This document shows, one piece after another, positions 50,902-59,138 of a DNA stretch of 64,000 nucleotides. The notes under the pieces are model-generated. The model did no database searches, was not told the origin of the DNA, and saw nothing but the letters and a program-made list of their open reading frames with translations. Each line of letters starts with the position of its first letter. Position 1 is the stretch's first letter. Source of the DNA: Pseudoneobacillus sp052180215 (lineage in GTDB: Bacteria; Bacillota; Bacilli; Bacillales; Cytobacillaceae); NCBI RefSeq assembly GCF_052180215.1, contig NZ_CP197471.1:3930001-3994000 (forward strand). Direction: 5' to 3'. Made by a program: the position numbers and the translations under genes.

Positions 50902-51108
50902 TCACGACCTAATCACGATATAATCACCATTTTTCAATTGAACCGTATCAGCTTTCATCGCTTTGGCGATATCTTGGACCATTAGCTTTTGTTCTTCTTC
51001 ATTTTCCGCTAATAAGGCAAGAGCGTTCCCTCCTAAATATCGCCCCTTTTTTAACGTAACATAGGCAAGGATTTCGTAAGCTGGTTTGATCGATGATTCA
51101 CGTCCCAT
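50902..51108 (-). CDS. Capping-complex partner of YIEGIA, 68 aa
   Basis: A short soluble protein that follows the YIEGIA gene by 3 bp, with the size and position of the annotated capping complex subunit for YIEGIA. GGGAGGGAG seven bases before the ATG gives strong translation. Its role is known to me only through that annotation name; coupling with the upstream gene is clear from the layout. Confidence 0.75.
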   Translation of the reverse strand: MGRESSIKPAYEILAYVTLKKGRYLGGNALALLAENEEEQKLMVQDIAKAMKADTVQLKNGDYIVIRS

Positions 51109-51111
51109 CTG

Positions 51112-52023
51112 TTACTCCCTCCCCACTAGATTTGTATCCATCACCTTATGGCTTTTTTTCGTACTTTCAAGCAGTGGGGTCTTTTTCACCGCTTCTATTA
51201 ACCGGTCGATATCATTTATTATCGGGACAAGCGTAATGACGACTCTTCCCTTTTCATAATCTTTACGGGAAAAATGATAACGTTTAACGCCGATCGCTCT
51301 TGTTGCTTCAAATAAGGCTGCTTGCCGCTGTCCATAGTTATCAAGTGAAATTCGAAAATGCACTTCATTCGGATAAATGACGACGGCAATCCCTTCATTC
51401 TGATAAAGCTTTTGGGCGTTCTCTGAGCCTAGTTGATTGGAGACATATAGCCCGTCCACAAATAACTCCGACCCTTTTACCTCTACCTTTCCAGGTTTCA
51501 CTTGGGCAATGTCCCCGATTGTTTTTCCTTTTGAAAATCTTTTTAAAAGATAAAGAACAATCAATCCAACGATGGCACCAGCGATGACATTGACCCATTG
51601 ACGATCGTTATCGACAAGTTGAATGGTTAAAGCAGTTGCTAAAGAGACAATAAGTGAAAAATAATTTCTTGCCTCGAAGGTTTTAGCAATGCCATCAATA
51701 TAAGCGTCCCCTTGATAGGCGTATTCCGTATTTTCTAAGTCTTTAAGACTTTCTCTCTCTGACTTTCGAACATCTCTAAACTGTTGAATGGCTAATGTTA
51801 GAAAAGTGACGGCCACAAAGTTTTTCGTCATTAAGGCTGGAATGGCTACCGCCCCTAGAGCAGCTGCAACAAACCCCGTAATTAGATGAATTAAATATCC
51901 ATTTGGATAACTGGGATACTGGCGAAAATCTTCTTTAATCGTTAAAAAACGTGCCAATGTTCCAATGATAATCGCTGTTACAATCATGACAATATGTTCC
52001 GTAGAAATGGCTCCACCCTTCAT
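51112..52023 (-). CDS. YIEGIA-family membrane protein, 303 aa
   Basis: A conserved spore-former membrane protein named for a YIEGIA sequence, here YIDGIA (108-113) in the context KTFEARNYFS. Four or more membrane helices (about 8-26, 40-62, 66-80, 118-135 and 138-160) precede a soluble C-terminal domain (about 165-290). AAAAGGAGG supports the ATG. The next gene encodes its presumed partner. The function is not known to me. Confidence 0.85.
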   Translation of the reverse strand: MKGGAISTEHIVMIVTAIIIGTLARFLTIKEDFRQYPSYPNGYLIHLITGFVAAALGAVAIPALMTKNFVAVTFLTLAIQQFRDVRKSERESLKDLENTEYAYQGDAYIDGIAKTFEARNYFSLIVSLATALTIQLVDNDRQWVNVIAGAIVGLIVLYLLKRFSKGKTIGDIAQVKPGKVEVKGSELFVDGLYVSNQLGSENAQKLYQNEGIAVVIYPNEVHFRISLDNYGQRQAALFEATRAIGVKRYHFSRKDYEKGRVVITLVPIINDIDRLIEAVKKTPLLESTKKSHKVMDTNLVGRE

Positions 52024-52077
52024 ATTCCGCCTCCTTTTCCTTTATTTTTACTAGTATTGGCAATTGGCTGTAAAAGT

Positions 52078-52111
52078 ATAAAAAACCATTGCAGTTCGCA
52101 ATGGTTTTATA
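52078..52111 (-). terminator. Terminator of the cupredoxin gene
   Basis: On the minus strand AAACCATTGC pairs with GCAATGGTTT and is followed by TTTT, 3 bases after the stop. Confidence 0.85.
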
Positions 52112-52113
52112 GA

Positions 52114-53010
52114 TTACGTATACATTAACTTTGTGATCATACCGCCTGGTGTTTTTCCATTATTAGTTTGATGAAAGGTTTTGGCACCATTGATCGGGAA
52201 TATACCAGGGTTCATCGACATAAATTCAATATCCATTCTTTGTCCCGAAGCAACATTGATTGTATCATCATACCAGTTATACCGCGGGAATCCGTTCACA
52301 TGAACTACCTGAAAATCATGTCCATGAACATGCATCGAATGGGATCCACTTGATTTATTAATAAATCGGATCCGGATTTTTTCCCCGTATTTGGTCCGTA
52401 ATGGCTCTGTGTCAGGCAAGGATTTCCCATTAATCGTGAAAAAATTGGGGTTTATATCGAATTTTTTAGGCTTGAATGTTCCAGGAGTTATCTCACCCAG
52501 CTTATCTTGAGGAATCTCCCACTGCTGTAAAAATAGAACATAATCTCGATAAGGCATGAACTGATTTTCCGGGCTATCTTCTTTAGGTAAAACGACAAAT
52601 GGTCCCGATAACCCCTGAGCAATTTGTGCAGGATCTGAGGCGTGGTAAAAAAAGGTTCCTGCCTGCCAGGCTTTAAATTGATACACATAGGACTGACCTG
52701 GCTTGATCGAAGGAGTAGGTTCAATTTCAGGGACACCGTCTTGTGAAACAGGCTTTGATAGACCATGTACATGCATGGCTGTAGGTTTATCTAATCGATT
52801 TTCCACCTCGATTTGCACCATTTCCCCTTGCCGAAAAACAAGCAATGGTCCAGGAATCATTCCGTTAAAACCTAAACCCTCTATATTCACATCATCCACA
52901 ATCTGATGCTTAGCTGGTTGGGCAATCAATTTATAATAACGAGTATTTCCTGCTAATTGGTACTCCCCTTTTGTTCCATTAGGCATGACAAGTCTATCTT
53001 CCCAACTCAT
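52114..53010 (-). CDS. Multicopper-oxidase-like protein with degenerate copper sites, 298 aa
   Basis: Two cupredoxin domains of multicopper oxidase type. MHVHG (H80, H82) and HSMHVHGHDF (H224, H227, H229, H231) are kept. The usual WYHSH motif reads FYHAS (H123 kept, second His replaced by S125), and the C-terminal HCHxxxH motif is absent: the matching region reads FPINGAKTFHQTNN. So parts of the type 1 and trinuclear sites are missing and normal oxidase activity is unlikely. No signal peptide. GGAGGGGGG supports the ATG. Single gene. It could be a binding or spore-surface protein; function unknown. Confidence 0.85.
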   Translation of the reverse strand: MSWEDRLVMPNGTKGEYQLAGNTRYYKLIAQPAKHQIVDDVNIEGLGFNGMIPGPLLVFRQGEMVQIEVENRLDKPTAMHVHGLSKPVSQDGVPEIEPTPSIKPGQSYVYQFKAWQAGTFFYHASDPAQIAQGLSGPFVVLPKEDSPENQFMPYRDYVLFLQQWEIPQDKLGEITPGTFKPKKFDINPNFFTINGKSLPDTEPLRTKYGEKIRIRFINKSSGSHSMHVHGHDFQVVHVNGFPRYNWYDDTINVASGQRMDIEFMSMNPGIFPINGAKTFHQTNNGKTPGGMITKLMYT

Positions 53011-53264
53011 AAAATCCCCCCTCCTAACCTTCTATGTTTGATAATATGTTAGGAAAATCTTGAGTATGAGCGGACCATAAAGATAGAAGTTCCATCATTT
53101 CTTAGACATTCCATCCTTTAATTGCATTTTTCACTAATTTTTTCCCAATACTAAAAAAATACATTTTTAAAAATGAATTTCAATGCCTGAATATTCTATG
53201 GTCATCATTCGGCCTTGTTTGAGAAGGTACATCCATTACTAAAATATAAAGGTTGAGGATTTCA

Positions 53265-54788
53265 ATGAAGATACCATTTTTTCATAAGGAAAAAGATAAC
53301 AAAAAAGAAAAACCGCCACAGCCTGAGGACCAAGCCGAATTTTCCGGAAATTTTGAAATAGATAAATGTATTTTAATGAAGCGGTATGCCTATCCAGACA
53401 ATAAAGACTTTATGGTAAGAGAGTTTACCCTTTATCCTTTACGAAAAAAAGGGGCATTATTTTATGTTCCTTCCATATCTAATTCCAATATCATAGATGA
53501 GGAAATCCTAAAACCCTTAATTATGGGTGATAAAGCGGTTCGGGACATTCCTTCTTTATTAACCGGCAGTGCCGTAAAGGAAGAAAAAGTAATCAGCAAT
53601 GCCATAAAAGAGATTAATGCAGGAGATACTGTTCTGTTTCTTGAGGGAGAAAAGGCACCTTATATTATTAAAACCGCAGAAGTAGCTGGCCGCAATGTAG
53701 AAAAGCCGCAAAATGAAACAACCTTGATGGGACCAAAAGAGGCATTTAATGAAAAGGCAGAGACCAATATTTCTTTGATTCGAAAAAGGATTCGAACCGA
53801 AGATTTCATGGTAGAAAAAATGGTTATAGGCAAGCGTTCTTTTAATGAAGTCTATCTTGTTTATAATCGTGAATTAGTTGGAGAACAGGTACTCGCCGAA
53901 GTAAAACAAAGGATTGGTGCGATTGAAAAAGATGCTGTCCAAAACTTGAGTCTATTAACTCAATACATAGAGGATCGAAATTCAAGCCTTTTACCAACCA
54001 TCTTGGAAACCGAGAGACCTGATCGGGCGGCATCTTTTATAGAAGATGGCTATATCACTGTACTGATGAATAATTCACCATCCTCTTTAATATTACCAGC
54101 GACGTTTTGGTCCTTTTATCATTCTGCGGATGATCATTATTTACGATTTTTTTACGGAAATTTCACACGGGTTTTAAGAATGATTGCCATGTTTATTACA
54201 CTATTTATTCCTTCTATTTATATTGCGATTACGAATTATCATGTCGAAATGATCCCGACGGATTTATTATTAGCGATTGCCGGAGCAAGGGAACAAGTGC
54301 CTTTTCCAGCTATTGTAGAATTGTTAATTATGGAATTATCCTTTGAGTTAATTAGGGAAGCGGGAGTGAGAGTCCCGACCCCTATAGGCCCGACTATTGG
54401 CATTGTTGGAGCACTTATCTTGGGTCAAGCTGCCGTTGAAGCGAATATTGTAAGCCCTATTGTCGTGATTGTAGTGGCGTTAACCGGTCTATCTTCCTTT
54501 GCGATTGGGGATATCAATCTTAACTATGCGATTCGCATAGCCCGATTCATTTTTTTATTAGCCTCGAGCTTATTTGGTATTTTTGGAATGGTCGGTTGTT
54601 TTATATTAGTTCTTGCTTATTTAACGGTTATTAAGTCATTCGGAGTTCCCTATTTAGCTCCACTTACACCTAATTATCGGTCCTCGAACGATACGATTTT
54701 TAGAAAAGTGCTCATAAGTGAAAATCTTAGACCTGCCTATGTAAAAACAAAAGATATAACGAAAGACACTGATGAAAACGGGGAATAA
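53265..54788 (+). CDS. Spore germinant receptor A subunit (GerA/GerK family), 507 aa
   Basis: Part of the inner-membrane receptor that senses nutrients in dormant spores. A soluble N-terminal domain (1-285) is followed by four to five membrane helices (about 300-450), with the family sequences PDRAASFIEDGYITVLMNNS, REAGVRVPTPIGPTIGIVGA and KSFGVPYLAPLTP. A TTG at 53253 is in frame, but GAGG six bases before the ATG at 53265 favours the latter. First gene of a four-gene operon; forespore (sigma G) expression is expected from the family. Confidence 0.93.
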   Translation: MKIPFFHKEKDNKKEKPPQPEDQAEFSGNFEIDKCILMKRYAYPDNKDFMVREFTLYPLRKKGALFYVPSISNSNIIDEEILKPLIMGDKAVRDIPSLLTGSAVKEEKVISNAIKEINAGDTVLFLEGEKAPYIIKTAEVAGRNVEKPQNETTLMGPKEAFNEKAETNISLIRKRIRTEDFMVEKMVIGKRSFNEVYLVYNRELVGEQVLAEVKQRIGAIEKDAVQNLSLLTQYIEDRNSSLLPTILETERPDRAASFIEDGYITVLMNNSPSSLILPATFWSFYHSADDHYLRFFYGNFTRVLRMIAMFITLFIPSIYIAITNYHVEMIPTDLLLAIAGAREQVPFPAIVELLIMELSFELIREAGVRVPTPIGPTIGIVGALILGQAAVEANIVSPIVVIVVALTGLSSFAIGDINLNYAIRIARFIFLLASSLFGIFGMVGCFILVLAYLTVIKSFGVPYLAPLTPNYRSSNDTIFRKVLISENLRPAYVKTKDITKDTDENGE

Positions 54789-54797
54789 GGTGATACC

Positions 54798-55892
54798 TTG
54801 AGAACACACGAAAAAGACCAAATCGGTGGCAAAGAGTTTTTTGCCGTCATCACATTATTAATGGGAACAAAAGCTGGTGATATGACCACCACACTACTAT
54901 ACGAAAAAGCTCAAAATGCCGCATGGATGGTGATCATGATATCGTTTCTGATGATCCTGCCTTCCATGTGGCTTCTCGTTCAAGTCTTAAAAAAATATCA
55001 AACAAACGATCTAATGGAGGTTACTTTTTCTGCGTTTGGAAAATATGTAGGGTTTATGATTGGATTTCTCCTTTTCCTAATCGTACTCATTGCTACATCC
55101 ATCGATACAAGAAGTTATACTGACCAATTGATTACGATGAATTTTCCCAAAACACCTATTTTTGCCCTTTATGCTGTTTTTCTTGGGATTTCTCTATGGG
55201 TTGCTAAAAAGGGGTGGGAAGCTATTTCATCTATTGCTTGGATGATTTTTCCATACATTTCACTAGTACTAATTTTATTGGCGGTTTTGTTATTTACCCA
55301 AGGAGAATGGAAACGGCTTTTTCCTTTATTTGGCCCAGGGAAATGGGAAGTAGCTAAAACAAGCTTTCAGTACTCAGCTATTTACGGTGATGCATTTGTC
55401 CTTGCAATGTTTTATCCTCTTGTCAAAAGTCATAAAACGTATTCGCGAGGAATCTTCCTTGGTCTTAGCTTCACCGCCATCCAAATGGCCATCTTTTATT
55501 GTTTATACACATTTGTATTTGATTATCAAAGCATCGATAAGATCACTTATCCATTTAATGATGCAACCCGATTTGTTTCGCTTGGGCAGTCGATTAGAAA
55601 TATTGAAACCATCTATCTTACATTTTGGCTGCTTGCGATATTTGTAAAGTTTTCTATATACCTTTATGCTTTAAGCAAAATATTTGGGGCTATTTTTAAG
55701 ATTGGTGAGTTTGAACACACCTTAATTCCGTTAACCATCCTGGTGCTTTTACTTGGAATGCTGCCTGACAATCAATTAGAAAATATTTTTATCCTAAGAG
55801 ATAACATGCTTACGTATTCAAAATACTTCTTTTTAGGTTTTCCGCCCCTGCTTTGGATGACTGTTAAGCTAAAGGAGGTTTTAAATCGGTGA
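54798..55892 (+). CDS. Spore germinant receptor B subunit (GerB, APC-type permease), 364 aa
   Basis: Ten-helix membrane protein related to amino-acid permeases, thought to carry the germinant-binding site. FFAVITLLMGTKAGDM and FPYISLVLILLAVLLF are typical. The start is TTG with AGGTGAT just upstream (short spacing). It follows the A gene by 9 bp and overlaps the C gene by 4 bases. Confidence 0.92.
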   Translation: MRTHEKDQIGGKEFFAVITLLMGTKAGDMTTTLLYEKAQNAAWMVIMISFLMILPSMWLLVQVLKKYQTNDLMEVTFSAFGKYVGFMIGFLLFLIVLIATSIDTRSYTDQLITMNFPKTPIFALYAVFLGISLWVAKKGWEAISSIAWMIFPYISLVLILLAVLLFTQGEWKRLFPLFGPGKWEVAKTSFQYSAIYGDAFVLAMFYPLVKSHKTYSRGIFLGLSFTAIQMAIFYCLYTFVFDYQSIDKITYPFNDATRFVSLGQSIRNIETIYLTFWLLAIFVKFSIYLYALSKIFGAIFKIGEFEHTLIPLTILVLLLGMLPDNQLENIFILRDNMLTYSKYFFLGFPPLLWMTVKLKEVLNR

Positions 55893-57160
55893 AAAAACTA
55901 TTTTTCATCTTGCTAAATATCTCTCTGCTATCCCTAGCTTTAACGGGCTGTTGGGATAGAAAGGAAGTCGAACAAATGTCTTATGTGGTGGCCATTGGAT
56001 TGGATTTACCGAAGGATATTGACCTGGAAAAGGAGCAAGCGATCGATGTGACTTTTCAGTTCTCAAACCCAAAAGGGACGGCCAGTCAAACTCAAGGTGG
56101 TGAGAAACCAGGTCAAGAAGAACAAGATTTTATTACCATTACGGCACCTGATTTTATTACCGCAAAAAATACAGCTAATGCTTTTGTCACAAGGCAGGTC
56201 ACCTTTAATCATACCGTCGTAATGATTGCTTCCGAAGAACTCGCAAAAACAGATATGTTTTTTCATTTTATTACCTCTGCCTTTAAAGAACGAGAAATAA
56301 GGAGAGAAACGAATCTGTTAATTACACACGGAAAAGCATCGGATTTTATCGAAAAAAACAAGCCTGAAATGGGGATTCAGCCACATAAATATTATCAATT
56401 CATCATCCAGCGTTCGATTGAGACCGGAATGGTGCCAAATTCAACCCTTAACCGCTTTGCCAATATTACCGATGGTGACGCTGACCTCTTTTTAGCGATT
56501 TATGGCTCTGTAAAAGATGTAAAACAAAAGGGACCATTCGGTGAAGAGGATCGATATAAAGCAGGAGAGGTACCCAAAAAAGGAGGAAATCCAGCACAGT
56601 TAATTGGGTCAGCAGTCTTCAAAGAGGGGCGTATGATAGGTACACTAAATGGCGAAGAAACGAGGCGTTCCCTGTTACTGGATAATACATCCCAAATTAA
56701 AGATATGTTTGCTGTGTATCCTGATCCATTAAAAGAAAAGTTCAAAATTAGCGTAAGGATAAGAAAAAAACTAGAAACCGATGTAAAGCTTAAATTGAGA
56801 AACGGCCCACCCAAAATAGACGTGTTTGTCCCTCTTGAAATAGAACTTATCTCAGTTCCAAGCAATATAGATTATGGTGCAGATATAAAAAAACAAGAAA
56901 TTTTAAAGAAGAGTATAGAAGAATTAAAGGAGAAGGAATTTAAGGAATTAATTCACAAAGTACAAGAAGAATTCAAAGCAGAACCGTTTTATTGGTCATT
57001 GGAAATTCGCCCTCTTTTCAGTTCGACAAAAGAATATGAAAAATGGGATTGGATGAATAAAAGATTTCCCGATGCGGACATAAATGTAAAGGTAGATGTT
57101 GCTGTTATTGGATACGGAAAACAAATCAAAGAGCGAGAGATGGATGAGGTGAAGGATTAA
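55889..57160 (+). CDS. Spore germinant receptor C subunit (Ger(x)C lipoprotein), 423 aa
   Basis: Lipoprotein subunit of the receptor: signal peptide, lipobox LTGC (cysteine about 21), then WDRKEVEQMSYVVAIGLDL, the family start. Three-domain Ger(x)C layout with the usual GSAVFKEGRMIGTLNGEETR in the middle. The start is GTG, overlapping the B stop (GTGA); AAAGGAGG lies ten bases upstream. Its stop overlaps the start of the small D gene (TAATG). Confidence 0.92.
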   Translation: MKKLFFILLNISLLSLALTGCWDRKEVEQMSYVVAIGLDLPKDIDLEKEQAIDVTFQFSNPKGTASQTQGGEKPGQEEQDFITITAPDFITAKNTANAFVTRQVTFNHTVVMIASEELAKTDMFFHFITSAFKEREIRRETNLLITHGKASDFIEKNKPEMGIQPHKYYQFIIQRSIETGMVPNSTLNRFANITDGDADLFLAIYGSVKDVKQKGPFGEEDRYKAGEVPKKGGNPAQLIGSAVFKEGRMIGTLNGEETRRSLLLDNTSQIKDMFAVYPDPLKEKFKISVRIRKKLETDVKLKLRNGPPKIDVFVPLEIELISVPSNIDYGADIKKQEILKKSIEELKEKEFKELIHKVQEEFKAEPFYWSLEIRPLFSSTKEYEKWDWMNKRFPDADINVKVDVAVIGYGKQIKEREMDEVKD

Positions 57161-57318
57161 TGAATCTAGTGATGTGGACAGTTGTATTATTTGGTGCGTT
57201 TTATAGTTTTGGCCATGCCTTTTATCTTATAAAGGATAAAAATAAATTCGGCGCTATCGGAATTAGCCTAGTAGGAGTAATCATATTGATCTGTCCTTTC
57301 CTGGTAAGGATGAAATAG
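57160..57318 (+). CDS. Candidate germinant receptor D subunit, 52 aa
   Basis: A small protein with two membrane helices (about 3-23 and 32-49) joined by KDKNKFG. Its ATG overlaps the stop of the C gene (TAATG) and AGGTGAAGG lies inside the C gene end, so translation is coupled. Size, topology and position match the D genes that follow some gerA-type operons in Bacillus. The call rests on context, not on a recognised motif. Confidence 0.7.
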   Translation: MNLVMWTVVLFGAFYSFGHAFYLIKDKNKFGAIGISLVGVIILICPFLVRMK

Positions 57319-57439
57319 AATGGACTGCTCTCTTTCCAGTGTAGGGAGGGGAGCGAAGATCACTTGGTGAGGCTAAAGAAATAAACGTCTTTCTGCCCGG
57401 TTTGAGCTAGAAAAATACGATACTTATTTATTTTAAAAG

Positions 57440-57475
57440 AAAAGAGGCCAACGTAAAATGTTGATCTCTTTCAAG
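57440..57475 (+). terminator. Probable terminator of the ger operon
   Basis: An imperfect hairpin (AAAGAG, AACGT with ATGTT, CTCTTT) lies about 120 bp past the D gene. The T run is short. Confidence 0.45.
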
Positions 57476-57507
57476 GGTTAACATCCTCAGCCAATTGAAA
57501 AACATGA

Positions 57508-57551
57508 AAAAAACTGGCCTAAAAGGTTTTTCAACCCTTCAAGCCAGTTCA
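57508..57551 (-). terminator. Terminator of the second YjcZ-type gene
   Basis: On the minus strand GAACTGGC pairs with GCCAGTTT, with a second inner stem, then TTTTTTT. It lies 11 bases past the stop. Confidence 0.75.
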
Positions 57552-57561
57552 CTACTCATCC

Positions 57562-57666
57562 TTAATAGTATCCTCCGAATCCACCAGCACCAACGATGAC
57601 TAACAGAATGAAGAGTACTACGATCAAGGCAAATCCTGCTCCAAAAAAGCCTGCTCCTCCACTCAT
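57562..57666 (-). CDS. YjcZ-type sporulation micro-protein, 34 aa
   Basis: MSGGAGFFGAGFALIVVLFI continues through one membrane helix to GGFGGYY. This is the short YjcZ-type pattern with a Gly-rich start and one helix; the core LIVVLFILL is shared with the protein at 15483. GGAGG nine bases before the ATG is a strong site. Abundant in sporulating cells of related species as far as known; exact role unclear. Confidence 0.85.
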   Translation of the reverse strand: MSGGAGFFGAGFALIVVLFILLVIVGAGGFGGYY

Positions 57667-57976
57667 TCTATCCACCTCCTATAAACAATTCTTAACATCT
57701 TATGTTAAGGAGTTTAAGTCGGTGTGGACTTTCTTATATTTTCATACCTATACAAACACATTATAAAACTGGATCCCAGTAAATTAGATAATTCAGAAGA
57801 AAATTTTTTAATCTATGAATAATTACTTTTTCTTCTGGCCATCCTAAAGATACAAGTGTATTATCCCCCTTTTTTTACACCCTCCTTTTCAGAGGGTGAT
57901 TTTTTTTGGAAAAGTAGACTAGGGACCATTCGGTCTCGGACAACTTTTCATATGATATGGAAAATGGAAAGGGGGA
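57667..57976. other. Intergenic region with a hairpin and a possible mother-cell promoter
   Basis: CACCCTC and GAGGGTG with an eight-T run (57878-57908) form a plus-strand terminator without an obvious gene before it. CATATGAT at 57949-57956 fits the -10 element of sigma K (CATANNNT) and lies 21 bp before the ATG at 57977. No gene is seen in the rest. Confidence 0.4.
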
Positions 57977-58226
57977 ATGAAAAATAGAACGTCAGTATCC
58001 GAGTTATCCGTTTCAAAGTCCTTATTATCCACAAAGTCCAATATCCTATGGTCAATCCCACGGTCACCCACCCAGCGGGTTCAAGCCAATCCCGCACGAA
58101 CCTCATACTTTTTGCGGTATGATGGGAGGCGAGCAAAAACATCTTGTCATGCATAAAGGCGGTTATACGATAAAGCCTCACACCACTCATTTTTCACCAT
58201 ATACAGAATGGTGGCCATGGTTTTAA
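57977..58226 (+). pseudogene. Spore coat-like protein gene, frameshifted at its start
   Basis: From 57987 an open frame of 79 codons encodes a Pro/Tyr/His-rich protein (ERQYPSYPFQSPYYPQSP; ending HFSPYTEWWPWF) of spore-coat character, but it has no start codon in frame. ATG at 57977, preceded by GGGGGA, is out of frame by one base: five A residues follow it where four would give ATG-AAA-ATA-GAA and join the long frame. It may be a real one-base insertion or a homopolymer sequencing error. Family not recognised. Confidence 0.55.
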
Positions 58227-58307
58227 GAACGACTCATGTTGAGTCGTTTTTTTATTTTGCTTTTACATAGGACATACTAACTTCGAATAAACGAAGGAGG
58301 AATCATC

Positions 58308-59099
58308 ATGAAAAAATTAGTCGCTATGGCGGTTTTAACTTTTTCTTTCATTCTTGGTACTACATACGTGAAAGCAGAACCGATTCATAACCAAAACATG
58401 ATGTCTGTATTGTGGTTTCAAACTTCCGGGGAAGCAAAAGCGCTTTATTATCAAGGTTATAATATTGGGAAAATGAGATTAGACGAATATTTGAGTCAAA
58501 AGAAAAAAGGAAAGAAACCTGCCGTTGTTCTGGATATTGATGAAACGATTTTAGATAACAGCCCTTTTTTCGCGAACGCCATTTTAACAGGAAAAGGGAA
58601 CACGAATGATTTTTTTAATTGGTTTAATCAGGCCAATGATCAGGCTCTTCCCGGGGCGGTCGAATTTTTACAATATGCAGATTCCAAGGGTGTAGACATT
58701 TTTTACATATCAAATCGCCATTACACCCAAACGGGAGCAACGATACGAAACCTGCAGCTGGTTGGAGCACCGCAAGCCAATACAGAGCACGTTCTATTAA
58801 AACAACCGATGGAAAAAGGCAAGGAAACGCGGAGACAACAAGTGGCGAAAACTCATGAAATTGTTCTCTTATTCGGTGATAATTTGGGAGATTTTCAAGG
58901 GTTTGATCAATTACCTCCTGCAGAAAGAGTGAAAGCCGTCGATCGATACAAAGAAGAATTTGGTAAAAAGTTCATTGTATTCCCGAACCCTATGTATGGG
59001 GATTGGGAAGATGCTCTCTACAATTATGATGGAAAAAGAACAGAAGAAGAATATCAGAAGCTTCGTAAAAAGGCTTTGCAGCCGCCAATACAAGATTAA
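58308..59099 (+). CDS. Secreted acid phosphatase, 5'-nucleotidase e(P4) family (HAD), 263 aa
   Basis: HAD-type phosphatase that removes phosphate from nucleotides outside the cell. Signal peptide 1-23 (cut at VKA-EP) without a lipobox cysteine, so secreted rather than lipid-anchored like its name-giving relative. Catalytic DIDET (D76 nucleophile, D78), FYISNRHYTQTGAT (motif II) and LLFGDNLGDF (motif IV) are intact. GAAGGAGG precedes the ATG; a terminator follows. Confidence 0.92.
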   Translation: MKKLVAMAVLTFSFILGTTYVKAEPIHNQNMMSVLWFQTSGEAKALYYQGYNIGKMRLDEYLSQKKKGKKPAVVLDIDETILDNSPFFANAILTGKGNTNDFFNWFNQANDQALPGAVEFLQYADSKGVDIFYISNRHYTQTGATIRNLQLVGAPQANTEHVLLKQPMEKGKETRRQQVAKTHEIVLLFGDNLGDFQGFDQLPPAERVKAVDRYKEEFGKKFIVFPNPMYGDWEDALYNYDGKRTEEEYQKLRKKALQPPIQD

Positions 59100-59102
59100 A
59101 TG

Positions 59103-59138
59103 AAAGAGACACCCCTAAACGGGTGTCTCTTCTTTTTT
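59103..59138. terminator. Terminator shared by the phosphatase and transporter genes
   Basis: AAGAGACACCC pairs with GGGTGTCTCTT, then CTTTTTT on the plus strand. The stem overlaps the stop codon of the convergent gene. Confidence 0.85.
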
